Shown: positions 11,272 through 23,191, counted from the first letter of the stretch. The stretch is DNA of 64,000 nt from Aegilops tauschii subsp. strangulata (GCF_002575655.3 NC_053037.3:248157135-248221134), one strand, 5' to 3'. The notes: generated from the sequence alone by a model not told the origin. Numbers and translations: made by a program.

Positions 11272-12130
11272 ACTCCCCCCCCTTGGGAAAGATCCGACCT
11301 CGGATCGAAATCTTCATCACCATGGTAGGGCGAGAGATCCTTGACGTTGAAGACGTCGCTCACGTTGTACTTGTCGTGCGAGAGGTCGATCTTGTAAGCG
11401 TTGTTGTTGTAGCGTGCTAGCACCTTGAAGGGTCCAACGGCTCGTGGTAGAAGTTTGGACTTGCGTTCATTGGGGAAGCGTTCCTTGTGAAGGTGTAGCC
11501 ACACAAGATCTCCAATGTTGAATATCATGGGTTGCTTGTTGACGTTAAACTTTGTTGCGAGTTGTTATACTTGGCGCTAGATGGTGTGCCTTGTATCTTC
11601 ATGCATCTTCTTGAGATAGTTCATCCGGGCACTCGCGTCCATGTTGATGCGCTCTTGTAGTTGTAGAGGAGGAATGTCCAATGGGGACAATGGGTTGAAA
11701 CCGTAGACGACCTCGGAAGGGGACTTGCCGATAGTCGAATGTCTCACGTGGTTGTAGGCGTACAAGGCGATGGGTAGGCACTCTTCCCACTCCTTGATGT
11801 TCCTCTTGATCAACGAGCGTAGTAGAGTGGAGAGCATTCGGTTCGTCACTTACGTTTGGTCATCGATTTGTGGATGGTATGCCGTGGAGAATAGTAGTTT
11901 GATTCGGAGCTTGGCGCATAAGGTCTTCCAAAAGTAACTCAAGAACTTGGCATCGCGGTCCGAGACAATCGTCTTTGGCACTCCATGAAGGCGTAAGATT
12001 TCTCTACAAAAAAGATTTGCAACATGTGAAGCATCGTCTATCTTGTTGCATGGTATGAAATGTGCCATTTTAGAGAATCGGTCCACAACAACAAACACGG
12101 AATCCTTTCCATTTCTAGTCCTAGGTAAAC
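11272..12130 (-). pseudogene. Element A integrase core and C-terminal domain (broken by B)
   Basis: Integrase inserts the DNA copy into the host genome. On the minus strand the catalytic core is visible: [17 protein letters not shown] with the first Asp, [13 protein letters not shown] with the second, and HPQIDDQT followed by a stop (TAA, 11850-11852) where the relative B has the Glu-containing TEVTNR. A TAG at 11577-11579 stands where B has GAG. The C-terminal domain follows (MIFNIGDLVWLHLHKERFPN, FKVLARYNNNAYKIDL, SDVFNVKDLSPYHGDEDFDP) and reads on into the LTR. No chromodomain seen. The N-terminal side continues at 21814 after removal of B. Confidence 0.9.
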
Positions 12131-13124
12131 TGATGCGGAGCATCCTACGATCATCCCCATGGACCTACCATCGTCTCATCAAGAGCCAAGAGGACCCATG
12201 ACACGAGCACGAGCTAGAGCTCTTGAGAACGAGGTGACCTCCTTCCTTAGTGACATCACATACGATCCACTCGAGACATGGCTACTACCTATGTCCGATA
12301 TGCTATGCATGATCAGGTGTCAAGAGGACTCTCCCGAAGATGCTCGTGAAGACGGACAAGCCGCCAAGTCCATGGATGAAGAGAACCAACGGAAACGGTC
12401 AAGAACACCTCCCAGGCCCCAGACATTCGGCCAGGACCCCGGACATCCGACCCCTGTAGCGTCATCCACAGCAGCCTCCCAGCCGCCCAACATCTACAGG
12501 CCCCGGACATCCGGCCCTAGCCCGGACATCCGGCCCGAGCCCGGACATCCGGCGCCACGCACCAGAACCTACAGAAGCTAAACCCTCCAGCCCGGACATC
12601 CGGCCTCCTAGCCCAGACATCCGGCCCCTCCCGAAGCCCCGGACATCCGGCCCGTCGCCCGGACATCCGGCTCCGTCTGTCTGCGCACAGTAAAGGGCCG
12701 AGGCCCATGTACCCTTTCGCCCCCTAGACTATGTATACTCCATCCCCTTCCTCTTTCTAGGGTTAGCAAAGGATTAGCTCATGTTTGTGTGAGAGCTTTG
12801 CTCATCCACTTGGTTACCTTCTCCTCGGAGATCGCGCCTCCACCGGAGAAGATCCTTCCAAGAGGATTCAAGACCCCCTGTTGGGTGGCCCCATCAAGAC
12901 CTCCTCACGGAGAAGAACCGGTTACCTTTGTATCGTCCCTTGTTCACTTTGGATCATGTATCTCCCTTTGTGTTCATTGATCTAGCGCATGTGTGATCTA
13001 TTCTTGTTGGTTGAGTGATTCTCTCGTGATTCCTCTCGTGTTTCCCCTCGTTTTCCCCTCGTGTTCTTCGCGGGATCCGCTCCTTTCGTGAAAGATCGGC
13101 CGTCTAGGGTTCCACCCTACATCA
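12131..13124 (+). repeat. 5' LTR of element B
   Basis: 994 bp, TG...CA. The first 200 bp encode the polyprotein tail in the 3' copy (GPMTRARARALENEVTSFLS). Nine imperfect copies of CCGGACATCCGG follow (about 12417-12672), then a TATA-like GTATAC at 12733-12738 and a CTCTTTCTAGGGTTAGC stretch. Confidence 0.95.
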
Positions 13125-13126
13125 TC

Positions 13127-13140
13127 TTGGTATCATGAGC
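13127..13140 (+). other. Primer-binding site of element B
   Basis: TTGGTATCATGAGC two bases after the LTR. Compared with the usual TGGTATCAGAGC it has one extra T. The same sequence sits next to the 5' LTRs of A (minus, about 35958-35971) and E (minus, about 55272-55286). Confidence 0.8.
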
Positions 13141-13452
13141 CACGTTGATCACGATTTCGGAGCCCCCTCTCTTTGTTTTCTAGCTTGATTTTGTTGTTTT
13201 TCGTCCTTTCTAGCTTCATTTTGTTGTTTTTCGTCCTAATCCAAAAATTCCCCACAAAAATAGCCCCAATTTTTTTTTGTGATTTGTTGGTGTGATGAAG
13301 TTTTGTTGGATTTGATCCGCGGATTTCGTGTGTTGCAGGTAGATCTAGCTTTTCCCCATCTTTTCCCCAATTTCCATCCACAAAATCTTCTGAATTTTGC
13401 CCCGGATTTGACCTCTCCACGCGGTGTTCTTCGAGTTCGTCCATGGATCCAG

Positions 13453-13528
13453 AGCCCGGACATCCGGCCCGATAGCCCGGACATCCGGCCCGCCCCGGAC
13501 ATCCGGCGTCCAGCCCGGACATCCGGCT
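13453..13528 (+). repeat. Leader array of CCGGACATCCGG in element B
   Basis: Four copies of the 12-mer with spacers of 6 to 9 bases. The same unit fills U3 of the element's LTRs. It is nearly self-complementary (ten of twelve bases). Confidence 0.9.
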
Positions 13529-13714
13529 CCTGACAGCAGTTTTCATCCACCACTCTGTTCACCGCCTAACTTTCATCCAATTTTGCCCCGGTGCCCACAT
13601 ACACTTCCGCATACCACCACCACTTCCGCATAGCACCACCATAGCCTTTCCCGCTACCAACTCCGACAATTTTGACCCGTTTTGCTTTGAGAATTTGAGT
13701 TGTGGTTTCCGTGT

Positions 13715-13738
13715 CCTATTGTGTTTCGGCTATCTAGG
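13715..13738 (+). ncRNA. Conserved leader hairpin (element B copy)
   Basis: Sense RNA CCTATTGTGTTTCGGCTATC followed by TAGG: arms CCTA and TAGG around a loop containing GTGTTTCGGCTA. The loop is shared with A, E and F; this copy has the shortest stem. It starts about 590 bases after the LTR, the same distance as in A. Confidence 0.55.
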
Positions 13739-14712
13739 TACGGTTCGACATCAACATCACCACCGCTCATATTCGCCAAGGACTACTACGAACGGCTACA
13801 TCACTTTGGTATCAACTTCACCTTGATATCATCTTGGTATCGTGATATCATCATACACTCTTGCATTTGCATTGATAACCCCATAGCCTTACTTTTGCGT
13901 CACTTACCCATCGAGACTAGCCTTTGAGTATTGCCGGCAACGTGACTTGCGCACATTAGTGATCATACTTCCAATAGCATACATACCATATCATCGTGGT
14001 GCATCTCTCGGTATCATCTCTTGTGTCACATAGTGGCCATCGCATATACTCAATTGCCATCTTGGTTCGTGAAGAATTGCATGAGAAAAGAGCTCAAACA
14101 ACAAAGAGCCAAACAAGCTTTTAAGCAAAAGGGAAAGATAAGCAAAGAACTTATAAGCAAGAACCATAGCATCATACAACATTAAGATTGTCATACTCGA
14201 TCATCTTGGATCATATCATCGGAACATCATACATATAGCATACTTGGGATAGAAGTCGTTGCATTTTTGCTCAGTAGGTTGTGCACAAGTTCGTATCCGC
14301 CTATTGTGCAAGCGTGCTAGCGTCTCTCTAGTGTTGTGCAACACGAGCATCTTGGTGGATTCCACATTTTGGCTCACCCTTGGTTGCACAACCCCACTTT
14401 ATCTATTTGCGTGTGTGTTTCCGTGTACCATATCTTGCTATTGGCCTACTTGTTGCATTTGCAAATTTGTGAATCTTTTCCAACATTATTGAGTCTCACT
14501 TACAATTGCATCAAATTTTGTGCCACCATCCTAACCAAGCTCCACCATAAGCTTTTACTTGTGTAGGTGTGAGAAACCGACAAGAATTGGTACCAATTGT
14601 GCTATTTCCTTGTTACACATTGAGTGATCATTGATCCATCTTCAACTTCGGTCAAGGTACATTTGGTATTGGTTCTTCTCTTTCTCCCACTCACATATCT
14701 TTGTTTGGAATG

Positions 14713-17500
14713 ATGGATAGGCCAAGTACTTCTACAAACCCACTCTTCTTGGAGCAAGACGACAACATGTCATCCTATGTCACCAAGACTCAACTATTTG
14801 GCGCACATCGAGCTTTGCATCAAGAACAACTTGCTTTGGGTGACCGCATCGACAATCTCGCCACCGACATACGACAATCCGAGCAACGTACAAGAGACTA
14901 CTTCGACACATCCATGAGTTCTCTCAAAGAAGATATTCGAACCATGATGGTCAACCGCTCTTCTACCACTTCGTCCTCCTCAAGAAGGAGCCGCTCGAGT
15001 CGACACTCCGACGACACTATCTCCAGTTCAAGTACATCGACATCAAACACTCTTCGTCGTGCCGCGCGTCAAGACCGTCAAGCAAACCGCAATCCTCTAC
15101 ACGACACCGATTCTCAAGAGCATCTACAACGTCAAGCCCAAGCTGCATTCACACAAGCACAAGAACGGCAACGCCAACGACAACAAGAACAAGAGGAGCG
15201 AGCGCGACAACATCAAGATGCACAAGACGCCGAGGCACAACGCCAAGAACAACAACTTCGTGAAGCTCAAGCACTTGAGGCGCAACGTTCCCTTCGAGAT
15301 TCAAGTCGAGACGTAGCCAACCGAGTCCGACAGGCTCATCTACATCAAGAAGCACTTCGCGACGAAGCTCAAGAGAGGATTTTCCAAGCACGTTTGCATC
15401 GTCAAATTCCACAAGCTCCTCGTCAAGATCGACAAGCGCCTCCTCAAGCTAGACAAGAACATCAAGTCCATCAAGAGCATGAAGACAATGGACCCCCTCC
15501 TAGACAAGAGCAACATGAGGTCGACAACCCTCCTCGTCAAGAGCAACATGAGGTCGGCAATCCTCCTCGTCAAGAGCAACATGACATTATCAATCCGCAA
15601 CGACATGGGCGTCATCATCCCCGACCCCAATACAATGAATAGCAATGCTATGGCAAGATAAAGTTCACCATGCCCAAGTTCACCGGAAGCAATGACCCCG
15701 AAAAGTACATATCATGGGCATTGAAGGTCGACAAAATCTTCCGCTTGCACAACTACGAAGAAGACAAGAAAATCGCAATGGCATCCCTTGAATTCCAAGA
15801 CTACGTCCTCATTTGGTGGGAACAAGTCATTGAGCGCCGAGAGACCAAAGGTGAACCGCCAATCACAACTTGGGCACAAATGAAGGATGTCATGAGAGCA
15901 CGATTCGTGCCAAACTACTACACCTGCGACCTCTTCAAGAAACTCCAACTCCTCAAGCAAGTAACCAAGAGCGTTGAAGAGTACTACAAGGAAATGGAGA
16001 TTGCCATGATACGAGCCAATGTCACGGAAGATGATGAGCAAACTATGGCACGTTTCTTGAATGGACTCAGTCATCCTATCAAGAATATCGCCGACTTCCA
16101 ACCGTACTCGAACCTCATCGAGCTAGTGCATCAATGATAGAGGCAAAGGTGTCCCGATGTTTCGATGAGATGGTGGCTATCATTTTCTGTGGGAGTCGAC
16201 CTTGACGATCCGACTACGAACGTGCGAGACGTCGCGCCTTAGCAATCGCTAAACCAACTTCTGAGGGTTATTGACCATGCCGGAGCACGATCAACCTGAC
16301 CACGAGGGCCTGTTTCCTGTGAGCAAACGAAGAACAAGCAAGAAACTAAGATTGCAATCTGGATATTGCGAATATAAGAGGAAAGCTTTATTAATGAAGG
16401 TGGGGTTCTGTGACGCCTTGGTCTGGTCGTTGAACACAAACGAAGTACGCGAAGTTGCAGCTATGGCGAACTTTTAATCTAAACAAAACCCAAAGTCTAA
16501 ACGGTGCCCTAAGGGCTGTATATATGGAGGAAGAGGGGGGAATTTCGTGGCCCTTGGGGAAGGGGTCCGAAACCAACCCTATCTCTTGTTTCCTCACACA
16601 TACGGACTCTAAAAACAGCCTATACTTATTTCGAAATTACTTGGGCCTGGCCCAATAATAAGGTGACGCAGCACCTAGAATAGCCTCTGGACGAAGCTTA
16701 TGAAGTGGCATTTTGTATATTTCATCCAAGGCTTCATGCACTCATTATGGTGGCTTCAAAGTCCTGAAATCATCACTTGTAACTCCGTTCTTGTTTCCCT
16801 TGCGCATGCCATCAACGCCATGCTTGTTCTTGCTCCAATGTTCATCCCTCTTATCCATGCCAGGCCCTTCATTTGTAAGCAAAACAAATGTATCCAATTT
16901 AGGCAGCATCATATTCTCATGAACATTAGAATCATTACCAAGAAACAAAAGTACCTGATAATTTAATTGGCGTGTGCGAGCTCTAGTAATTGGTCCAGTA
17001 TATGTAGTAGTAGGGGCTGTGGGTGTAACAATGGTATTGATGTCCTCATCAATCAAGCTACCAAAGCGGAACACCAAGTGCAAGATGATCTCAAATATAC
17101 CAAGTTCTCATCCAAGTCATATGGCTTCTCCAACTCTCAAGCGTCAACGACTCCAACACCTTCTACCTCAACCAAGCCATCTACAAGCAACGACGGCAAG
17201 TCAAGTTACAAGAAAGCTTCGACAAGCTCAAGTTGTCCTCCTACTACAAGCAACTTCAAGCCGAGAGCTTCATCATCATCTACCCCAACCGATGAGACCA
17301 TCAAGACAAGTTCCTTAAAATGCTTCTCATGCGGCGGCCGAGGCCACAAGTCCTTTGAGTGCACCAACAAGCTCAACGACGACGGAACCTATGACTCAAT
17401 GAGTGAAGGAGAAATGGAAGCCCTTGAGCAAGTGGCCATGCACCGCCAAGTGAACAATGAAGACAAAGATGATCAAGTCTTTTGTGATGAAGATTCGAGC
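14713..17500 (+). pseudogene. Element B gag (interrupted by solo LTR)
   Basis: Gag, the particle protein, from MDRPSTSTNPLFLEQDD. The N-terminal module has a short coiled-coil-like stretch (LGDRIDNLATDIRQSEQRTR), a Ser/Arg-rich segment and a long Gln/Arg/His-rich region with repeats of PPRQEQHEV. A TAG at 15640-15642 replaces the GAG seen in A. The capsid-like domain follows (MPKFTGSNDPEKYISWALKV, WWEQVIERRE, FLNGLSHPIKNIADFQPYSN). The solo LTR enters after ELVHQ. Gag resumes at 17057 in the frame offset expected from the 922-bp gain, and ends with the CCHC knuckle CFSCGGRGHKSFEC. A, B, E and F share the N-terminal module; only A and B have the capsid part. Confidence 0.88.
16135..17051 (-). 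mobile_element. Solo LTR (917 bp) in B's gag
   Basis: TGATAGAGGC to CCTCATCA, flanked by ATCAA at 16130-16134 and 17052-17056; removing it and one duplicate rejoins gag codons exactly. The sense strand is minus: its start encodes a polyprotein tail (GPITRARTRQLNYQVLLFLG ... DDFRTLKPP) and a TATATAT box lies at 16519-16525. No internal region remains, so it arose by recombination between the two LTRs of a complete element. Confidence 0.96.
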
Positions 17501-20500
17501 CCCGCTCTTGTTGTCTCCAAGGTCTTGACTCTTCAACATCAACAAGAAGAAGACCAAAGATGCCATATCTTCAACACAAAGGCCGGCATGAATGGAAGGT
17601 CCGTCAAGGTCATGATTGATGGAGGGAGTTGCCATAACTTAGCAAGTGAAGAACTTTGCTCCAAGCTCCAATTGGTCAAGATGAAGCACCCGCACCCCTA
17701 CAAGGTTCAATGGCTAAGCGACACCGGCACCATCCAAGTCGAGCATAGGGTACAAGTCTCTTTCAGGATCAGAGCTTACGAAGACACATTGGAGTGTGAT
17801 GTCATTCCGATGACCGTTTGCCACCTCCTTCTTGGACGGCCATGGCAATTTGACCGAGGTGTCATCCACAATGGTCGCACAAACCAATATAGCTTCAAGA
17901 TGAAAGGGAAGGAGTTTGCGCTACGACCTATGTCTCCAAGCCAAGTGCTCGCCGATAAGCAAGCAACCCATCGTGGAGAGAGTAGTGAGAGAGCGAACCA
18001 CCAAAAAGAGAGTGAGCGCCACAAGCCAAAATTGAGTGCCTCCATGATGAGCGATAAGAAAAACTTAGTTCTATTTGCCACCAAACGTGATATGAGATAA
18101 GTGTGCGAGAACCCATCGAGTGTCCTACACTATGTCCTATTGTGCAAGGACGAGGCAGCAAAAACTAACACCTCTCACAATCTACCCTTGGTGTTATCTT
18201 CTTTATTGCAGGAATTCCAAGATGTGTTCCCCGACGAGCTACCTCCGGGTCTACCTCCACTTAGAGGCATCGAGCACCGAATCGACCTCATCCCCGGAGC
18301 GCCACTTCCAAACAAGGCTCCATACCGCGTCAACGCCGAAGAAACCAAAGAAATACAAAGGCAAGTAAAGCATCTCATAGACCATGGACATGTGCGTGAA
18401 AGTTTGAGTCCTTGTGCCGTATCGGTCATTCTTGTGCCAAAAAGAGATGGTAGCTTTCGCATGTGTTCCGATTGTAGATTGTAGACCCATTCCACGCCTT
18501 GACGATATGCTTGATGAACTTAGCCGTGCCACTATCTTTTCCAAAATTGATCTTGAAAGTGGTTACTATCAAATCCGCATACAAGAGGGTGATTAATGGA
18601 AAACTGCTTTCAAAACAAAGTTTGGTTTGTATGAGTGGTTAGTCATGCCTATGGGTTTATCGGAAGCACCCGGTACTTTCATGCGTCTTATGCATTATGT
18701 GTTTCGCCCGTACATCGGTGAATTTGTGGTTGTCTACTTCGATGATATCCTTGTTTTTAGCAAATCTCTCAAAGAGCATGTCACCCACCTTCGAACGGTG
18801 CTACAAACTCTTCGAAAAGAGCAACTTTATGCTAATATGGAAAAATGCCTCTTTGGTGTTGAGAAGCTTGTTTTCTTGGGTTTTGTAGTATCTTCTAAGG
18901 GTGTTCATGTTGATGACTCTAAGATAAATGCTATTAAAACTTGGCCCCAACCAACCAATTTGCAACAAGTGCGTAGTTTTCTTGGTTTAGCCAGTTTCTA
19001 CCGCAGATTTGTGAAGGATTTTAGCACCATTGCTTCACCTTTACACGCTTTGAGCAAGAAGAATGCACCCTTTGTTTGGGGACCATCGCAAGATAGCGCA
19101 TTCAATGAGCTTAAAAATTTGCTTACTCATGCTCCCGGGCTTGCATTACCCAACTTTGATAAACCTTTTGAAATTCATTGTGATGCTAGTGGTAATGGCA
19201 TAGGAGGTATGTTAACGCAAGAGAAGCGCCCCATAACATACTTTAGTGAGAAACTCTCCGGAGCGCAACTCAATTATCCCATCTATGAAAAAGAGCTATA
19301 TGCTTTAGTGCGAGTTTTGCGTGAATGGGAACATTACCTCCGCCCTCATGAATCCATCATCCATACCGATCATGAAACACTTAAATACCTTAAGGGTCAA
19401 ACTAAGTTGAACAAGCGTCATGCTAAATGGAGTGAGTTTATAGAGTCTTTTCCTTATGTCATCAAGTATATTAAAGGTAAGGAAAATGTTGTGGCGGATG
19501 CGCTTTCCCGTATATGCATGCTTGTTACTCAACTTGAATTGAATGCCATTGGCTTTGAGCACATAAAAGACTTGTATGAGCATGATCCTACATTTGCTAT
19601 TCCTTATGCCAAGTGTTTGACGCATACTTCTTGGGATCGATATTACCTCAAGGATGGTTATCTTATGAGAGCTAACAAACTTTGCATCCCCGAGTCTGCT
19701 CTTCGTTTGTTACTTTTGCAAGAATATCATGGAGGAGGACTAATGGGACATTTTGGACGCGACAAGACATTTGACACGCTCTCCAAGAACTACTTTTGGC
19801 CTAAGATGTTTCGCGACGTCAACCGTTTCACCAACCGATGCTCTACATGTCGCAAAGCTAAGTCTAAAGCTCAATCTCATGGCCTTTACATGCACTTCCA
19901 ATTCCATATCAACCATGGGAAGATATTAGCATGGATTTTGTCCTTGCTTTGCCTCGAACTAGAAATGGAAAGGACTCCGTATTTGTTGTTGTGGACCGAT
20001 TCTCCAAAATGGCTCATTTCATTCCTTGCAACAAGATAGACGACGCTTCACATGTTGCAAATTTGTTTTGTAGGGAAATCTTGCGCCTTCATGGAGTGCC
20101 AAAGACGATTGTCTCGGACCGCGACGTCAAGTTCTTGAGTTACTTTTGGAAGACATTGTGCGCCAAGCTCGGAATCAAGCTTTTGTTCTCTTCGGCATAC
20201 CATCCACAAACCGATGGCCAAACGGAGGTGACAAACCGCACGCTCTCCACTCTACTACGCGTGTTGATAAAGAAGAACATCAAGGAGTGGGAGGAGTGCC
20301 TACCTATCGCCGAGTACGCCTACAACCGTGCAAGACATTCGACTACCGGCAAGTCCCCCTTCGAGGTCGTCTACGGCTTCACCCGTTGTCCCCATTGGAC
20401 ATTCTTCCTCTACCACTACAAGAGCGCACAAACATGGACGCGAGTGCCCGAGTCAACTACCTCAAGAAGATGCATGAATATACAAGGCACACCATCGAGC

Positions 20501-21156
20501 GCCAAGTACAACGACTCGCGACCAAGCTCAACGTCAACAAGCAACCCATGATATTCCAAGTTGGAGATCTTGTGTGGCTACACCTTCGCAAGGACCGCTT
20601 CCCCAACGAACGCAAGTCCAAACTTCTACCCCGAGCAGATGGATCCTTCAAGGTGCTTGCACGCTACAACAACAACGCTTACAAGATCGACCTCCCACGC
20701 GACAAGTACTCCGTGAGCGACATCTTCAACATCCAAGATCTCTCCCCGTACCATGGTGATGAGGATTTCGATCCGAGGTCGGATCTTTCCCAAGGGAGGG
20801 GAGATGATGCGGAGCATCCTACGATCATCCCCATGGACCTACCATCGTCTCATCAAGAGCCAAGAGGACCCATGACACGAGCACGAGCTAGAGCTCTTGA
20901 GAACGAGGTGACCTCCTTCCTTAGTGATATCACATACGATCCACTCGAGACATGGCTACTACCTAAGTCCAATATGCTATGCATGATCAGGTGTCAAGAG
21001 GACTCTCCCAAAGATGCTCATGAAGACAGACAAGCCGCCAAGTCCATGGATGAAGAGAACCAACGGAAACAGTCAAGAACACCTCCCAGGCCCCGGACAT
21101 CCGGCCAGGACCCCGGATATCCGGCCCCTGGAGCGTCATCCACAACAGCCTCCTAG
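17501..21156 (+). pseudogene. Element B pol: protease, RT, RNase H, integrase
   Basis: Continues the gag frame. Protease core VMIDGGSCHNLAS. TAA at 18098-18100 and 18594-18596 replace GAA of A. RT begins at LPPGLPPLRGIEHRIDLIPG. Bases near 18478 are lost with a frame change (the INAITVRY block of A is missing). RT then shows [38 protein letters not shown] and the catalytic [11 protein letters not shown]. RNase H has [11 protein letters not shown] and [10 protein letters not shown]. Integrase has an HHCC zinc finger ([14 protein letters not shown] ... CSTCRKAK), a frameshift near 19890, catalytic Asp and Asp (VVDRFSK, VSDRDVK) and Glu ([13 protein letters not shown]), a shift near 20385, then the C-terminal domain. 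The frame enters the 3' LTR and ends at 21156. Dead, but every domain is recognisable. Confidence 0.93.
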
Positions 21157-21808
21157 CTGCCCAACATCTACAGGCCCCGGACATCTGGCCCGAGCCCGGA
21201 AATCCGGCCAGACGCCCGGACATCCAGCGCCACGCACCAGAACCTACAGAAGCTAAGCCCTCCAGCCCAGACATCCGGCCTCCAAGCCCGGACATCCGGC
21301 CCCTCCCGAAGCCCCGGACATCCGGCCCGTCGCCCGGACATCCGGCTCCATCTGTCTGCGCACAGTAAAGGTCCGAGGCCCATGTACCCTTTCGCCCCCT
21401 AGACTATATATACTCCATCCCCTTCCTCTTTCTAGGGTTAGCAAAGGATTAGCTCATGTTTGTGTGAGAGCTTTGCTCATCCACTTGGTTACTTTCTCCT
21501 CGGAGATCACGCCTCCACCGGATAAAATCCTTCCAAGCGAATTCAAGACCCCCTCTTGGGTGGCCCCATCAAAACCTCCTCACGGAGAAGAACCGGTTAC
21601 CTTTGTATTGTTCCTTGTTGACTTTGGATCATGTATCTCCCTTTGTGTTCATCGATCTAGCGCATGTGTGATCTATTCTTGTTGGTTGAGTGATTCTCTC
21701 ATGATTCCTCTCGTGTTTCCCCTCGTTTTCCCCTTGTGTTCTTCGTGTTCTTCGCAGGATCCGCTCCTTTCGTGAAAGATCAGCCATCTAGGGTTCCACC
21801 CTACATCA
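20805..21808 (+). repeat. 3' LTR of element B
   Basis: 1004 bp. Preceded by AAGGGAGGGGAGA (polypurine tract). It carries the pol tail, nine imperfect CCGGACATCCGG copies (about 21088-21348) and the TATA box. Followed by the TAAAC duplication. Confidence 0.95.
21405..21412 (+). promoter_or_regulatory. TATA box in U3 of element B
   Basis: TATATATA in CTAGACTATATATACTCC, just downstream of the 12-mer array. The 5' LTR has the weaker CTATGTATACTCC. The position suits an LTR promoter. Confidence 0.6.
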
Positions 21809-21813
21809 TAAAC

Positions 21814-23191
21814 CAAGCACAAAATCCATGTTAATATCTTCCCATGGGTGACATGGAATTGGAAGGGGTGTATAAAGACCATGAGATTGAGCTTTGGACT
21901 TAGCTTTGCGACATGTCGAACATCGGGTGGTGAAGCGTGAGACGTCGCGGAACATCTTGAGCCAAAAATAGTTCTTAGAGAGCGTAGCAAAGGTATTGTC
22001 ACGTCCAAAGTGTCCCATTAGTCCTCCATGAGATTCTTGCAAAAGTAACAAACGAAGAGAAGACTCAGGGATGCAAAGTTTGTTAGCTCTCATAAGATAA
22101 TCATCTTTGATGTAATAGCGTTCCCAAGATGTATGCGTCAAACACTTGGCATAAGGAATTGCAAAAGTAGGATCATGCGCATACAAGTCTTTTATGTGCT
22201 CGAAGCCAATGACATTCAATTCAAGTTGAGTGACAAGCATGCATATACGGGAAAGCACATCCGCCTCAACATTTTCCTTGCCTTTGATATACTTGATGAC
22301 ATAAGGAAATGACTCAATGAATTCACTCCATTTAGCATGACGCTTGTTCAACTTAGTTTGACCCTTAAGATACTTCAGTGTTTCATCATCGGTGTGAAGA
22401 ATGAACTCATGAGGACGGAGATAATGCTCCCAAACATGCAAGACTCTCACTAAAGCATATAGCTCTTTCTCATAGATGGGACAATTGAGTTGCGCTCCGG
22501 AAAGTTTTTCACTAAGGAAAGCTATAGGACGCTTCTCTTGCATTAACACACCTCCTATGCCATAACCGCTAGCATCGCAATGAATCTCAAATGGTTTATC
22601 GAAGTTCGGTAAAGCAAGCAAAGGAGCATGTGTAAGCAAATTCTTAAGCTCATTGAATGCGGTATCTTGGGATGGTCCCCAAACAAAAGGGGCATTTTTC
22701 TTACTCAAAGCATGCAAAGGTGAAGCAATGGTGCTAAAATCCTTCACAAATCTATGATAGAAACCGGCTAAACCAAGAAAACTACGCACTTGTTGCAAGT
22801 TGGTTGGTTGGGGCCAAGTTTTAATAGCATTGATCTTAGATTCATCTACATGAACACCCTTAGAAGACACAAAGAAACCCAGGAAAACAAGCTTATCAAC
22901 ACCAAAAAGGCATTTATCCATATTAGCATAAAGGTGCTCTTTCCTAAGGGTTCCTAAGGGTTTGGAACACAGTTCTAAGATGGGTGACATGATCTTTGAG
23001 AGATTTTCTAAACACAAGAATATCGTCAAAATAGACCACAACAAATACGCCAATATAAGGTCGAAGAACAAAATGCATGACTCTCATGAAAGTACCGGGT
23101 GCTTCAGATAAACCCATTGGCATAACAAGCCATTCATATTAGCCAAATTTGGTCTTAAATGCGGTTTTCCATTCATCACCTTCTTGGATGC
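21814..23191 (-). pseudogene. Element A RT C-terminal part, RNase H, integrase N-terminus
   Basis: Middle part of A's pol between insertions B and D. On the minus strand, from 23190 downward: [20 protein letters not shown] RT sequence, VVVYFDDIL, then a frame change at a 10-bp tandem duplication (GGTTCCTAAG twice, about 22945-22965). The main frame continues: [40 protein letters not shown], RNase [15 protein letters not shown] and [13 protein letters not shown], and the integrase zinc finger (GHFGRDNTF ... CSTCRKAK) to DFVLGL, where B cuts in. It is very similar to B's pol but lacks B's stops. The RT N-terminus is at 31476 and beyond. Confidence 0.92.

Larger units (their letters stand above)
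13141..14712 (+). other. Leader of element B with 12-mer array and hairpin
   Basis: About 1.57 kb before gag without recognisable coding. It contains four copies of CCGGACATCCGG (13453-13528), a conserved hairpin (13715-13738), and homology to the leaders of A, E and F throughout. TTGCAGGTAG near 13335 could be a splice site; nothing else supports an intron. Confidence 0.75.
12131..21808 (+). mobile_element. Element B: full-length gypsy retrotransposon nested in A
   Basis: Starts TGATGCGGAGCATC and ends CACCCTACATCA, flanked by TAAAC at 12126-12130 and 21809-21813. It has two LTRs (994 and 1004 bp), PBS, leader, a single gag-pol frame and polypurine tract AAGGGAGGGGAGA before the 3' LTR. Its 9,678 bp include a solo LTR (16135-17051). 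It lies in A's integrase between the codons for VLGL and PRTRN, in opposite orientation to A. It is a close relative of A. The two LTRs differ by scattered substitutions, a few percent by eye, so B is not a very recent insertion. Confidence 0.96.

Noticed and set aside
16967..18100. 377-codon frame starting inside the solo LTR
   Set aside because: Accidental fusion: its first 28 codons are LTR in antisense, and the rest is gag/protease of B resuming after the insertion.
20805..21350. 12-mer arrays considered as CRISPR or satellite
   Set aside because: Spacers vary from about 5 to 50 bases, units are imperfect, and the arrays sit inside LTRs of eukaryotic elements.
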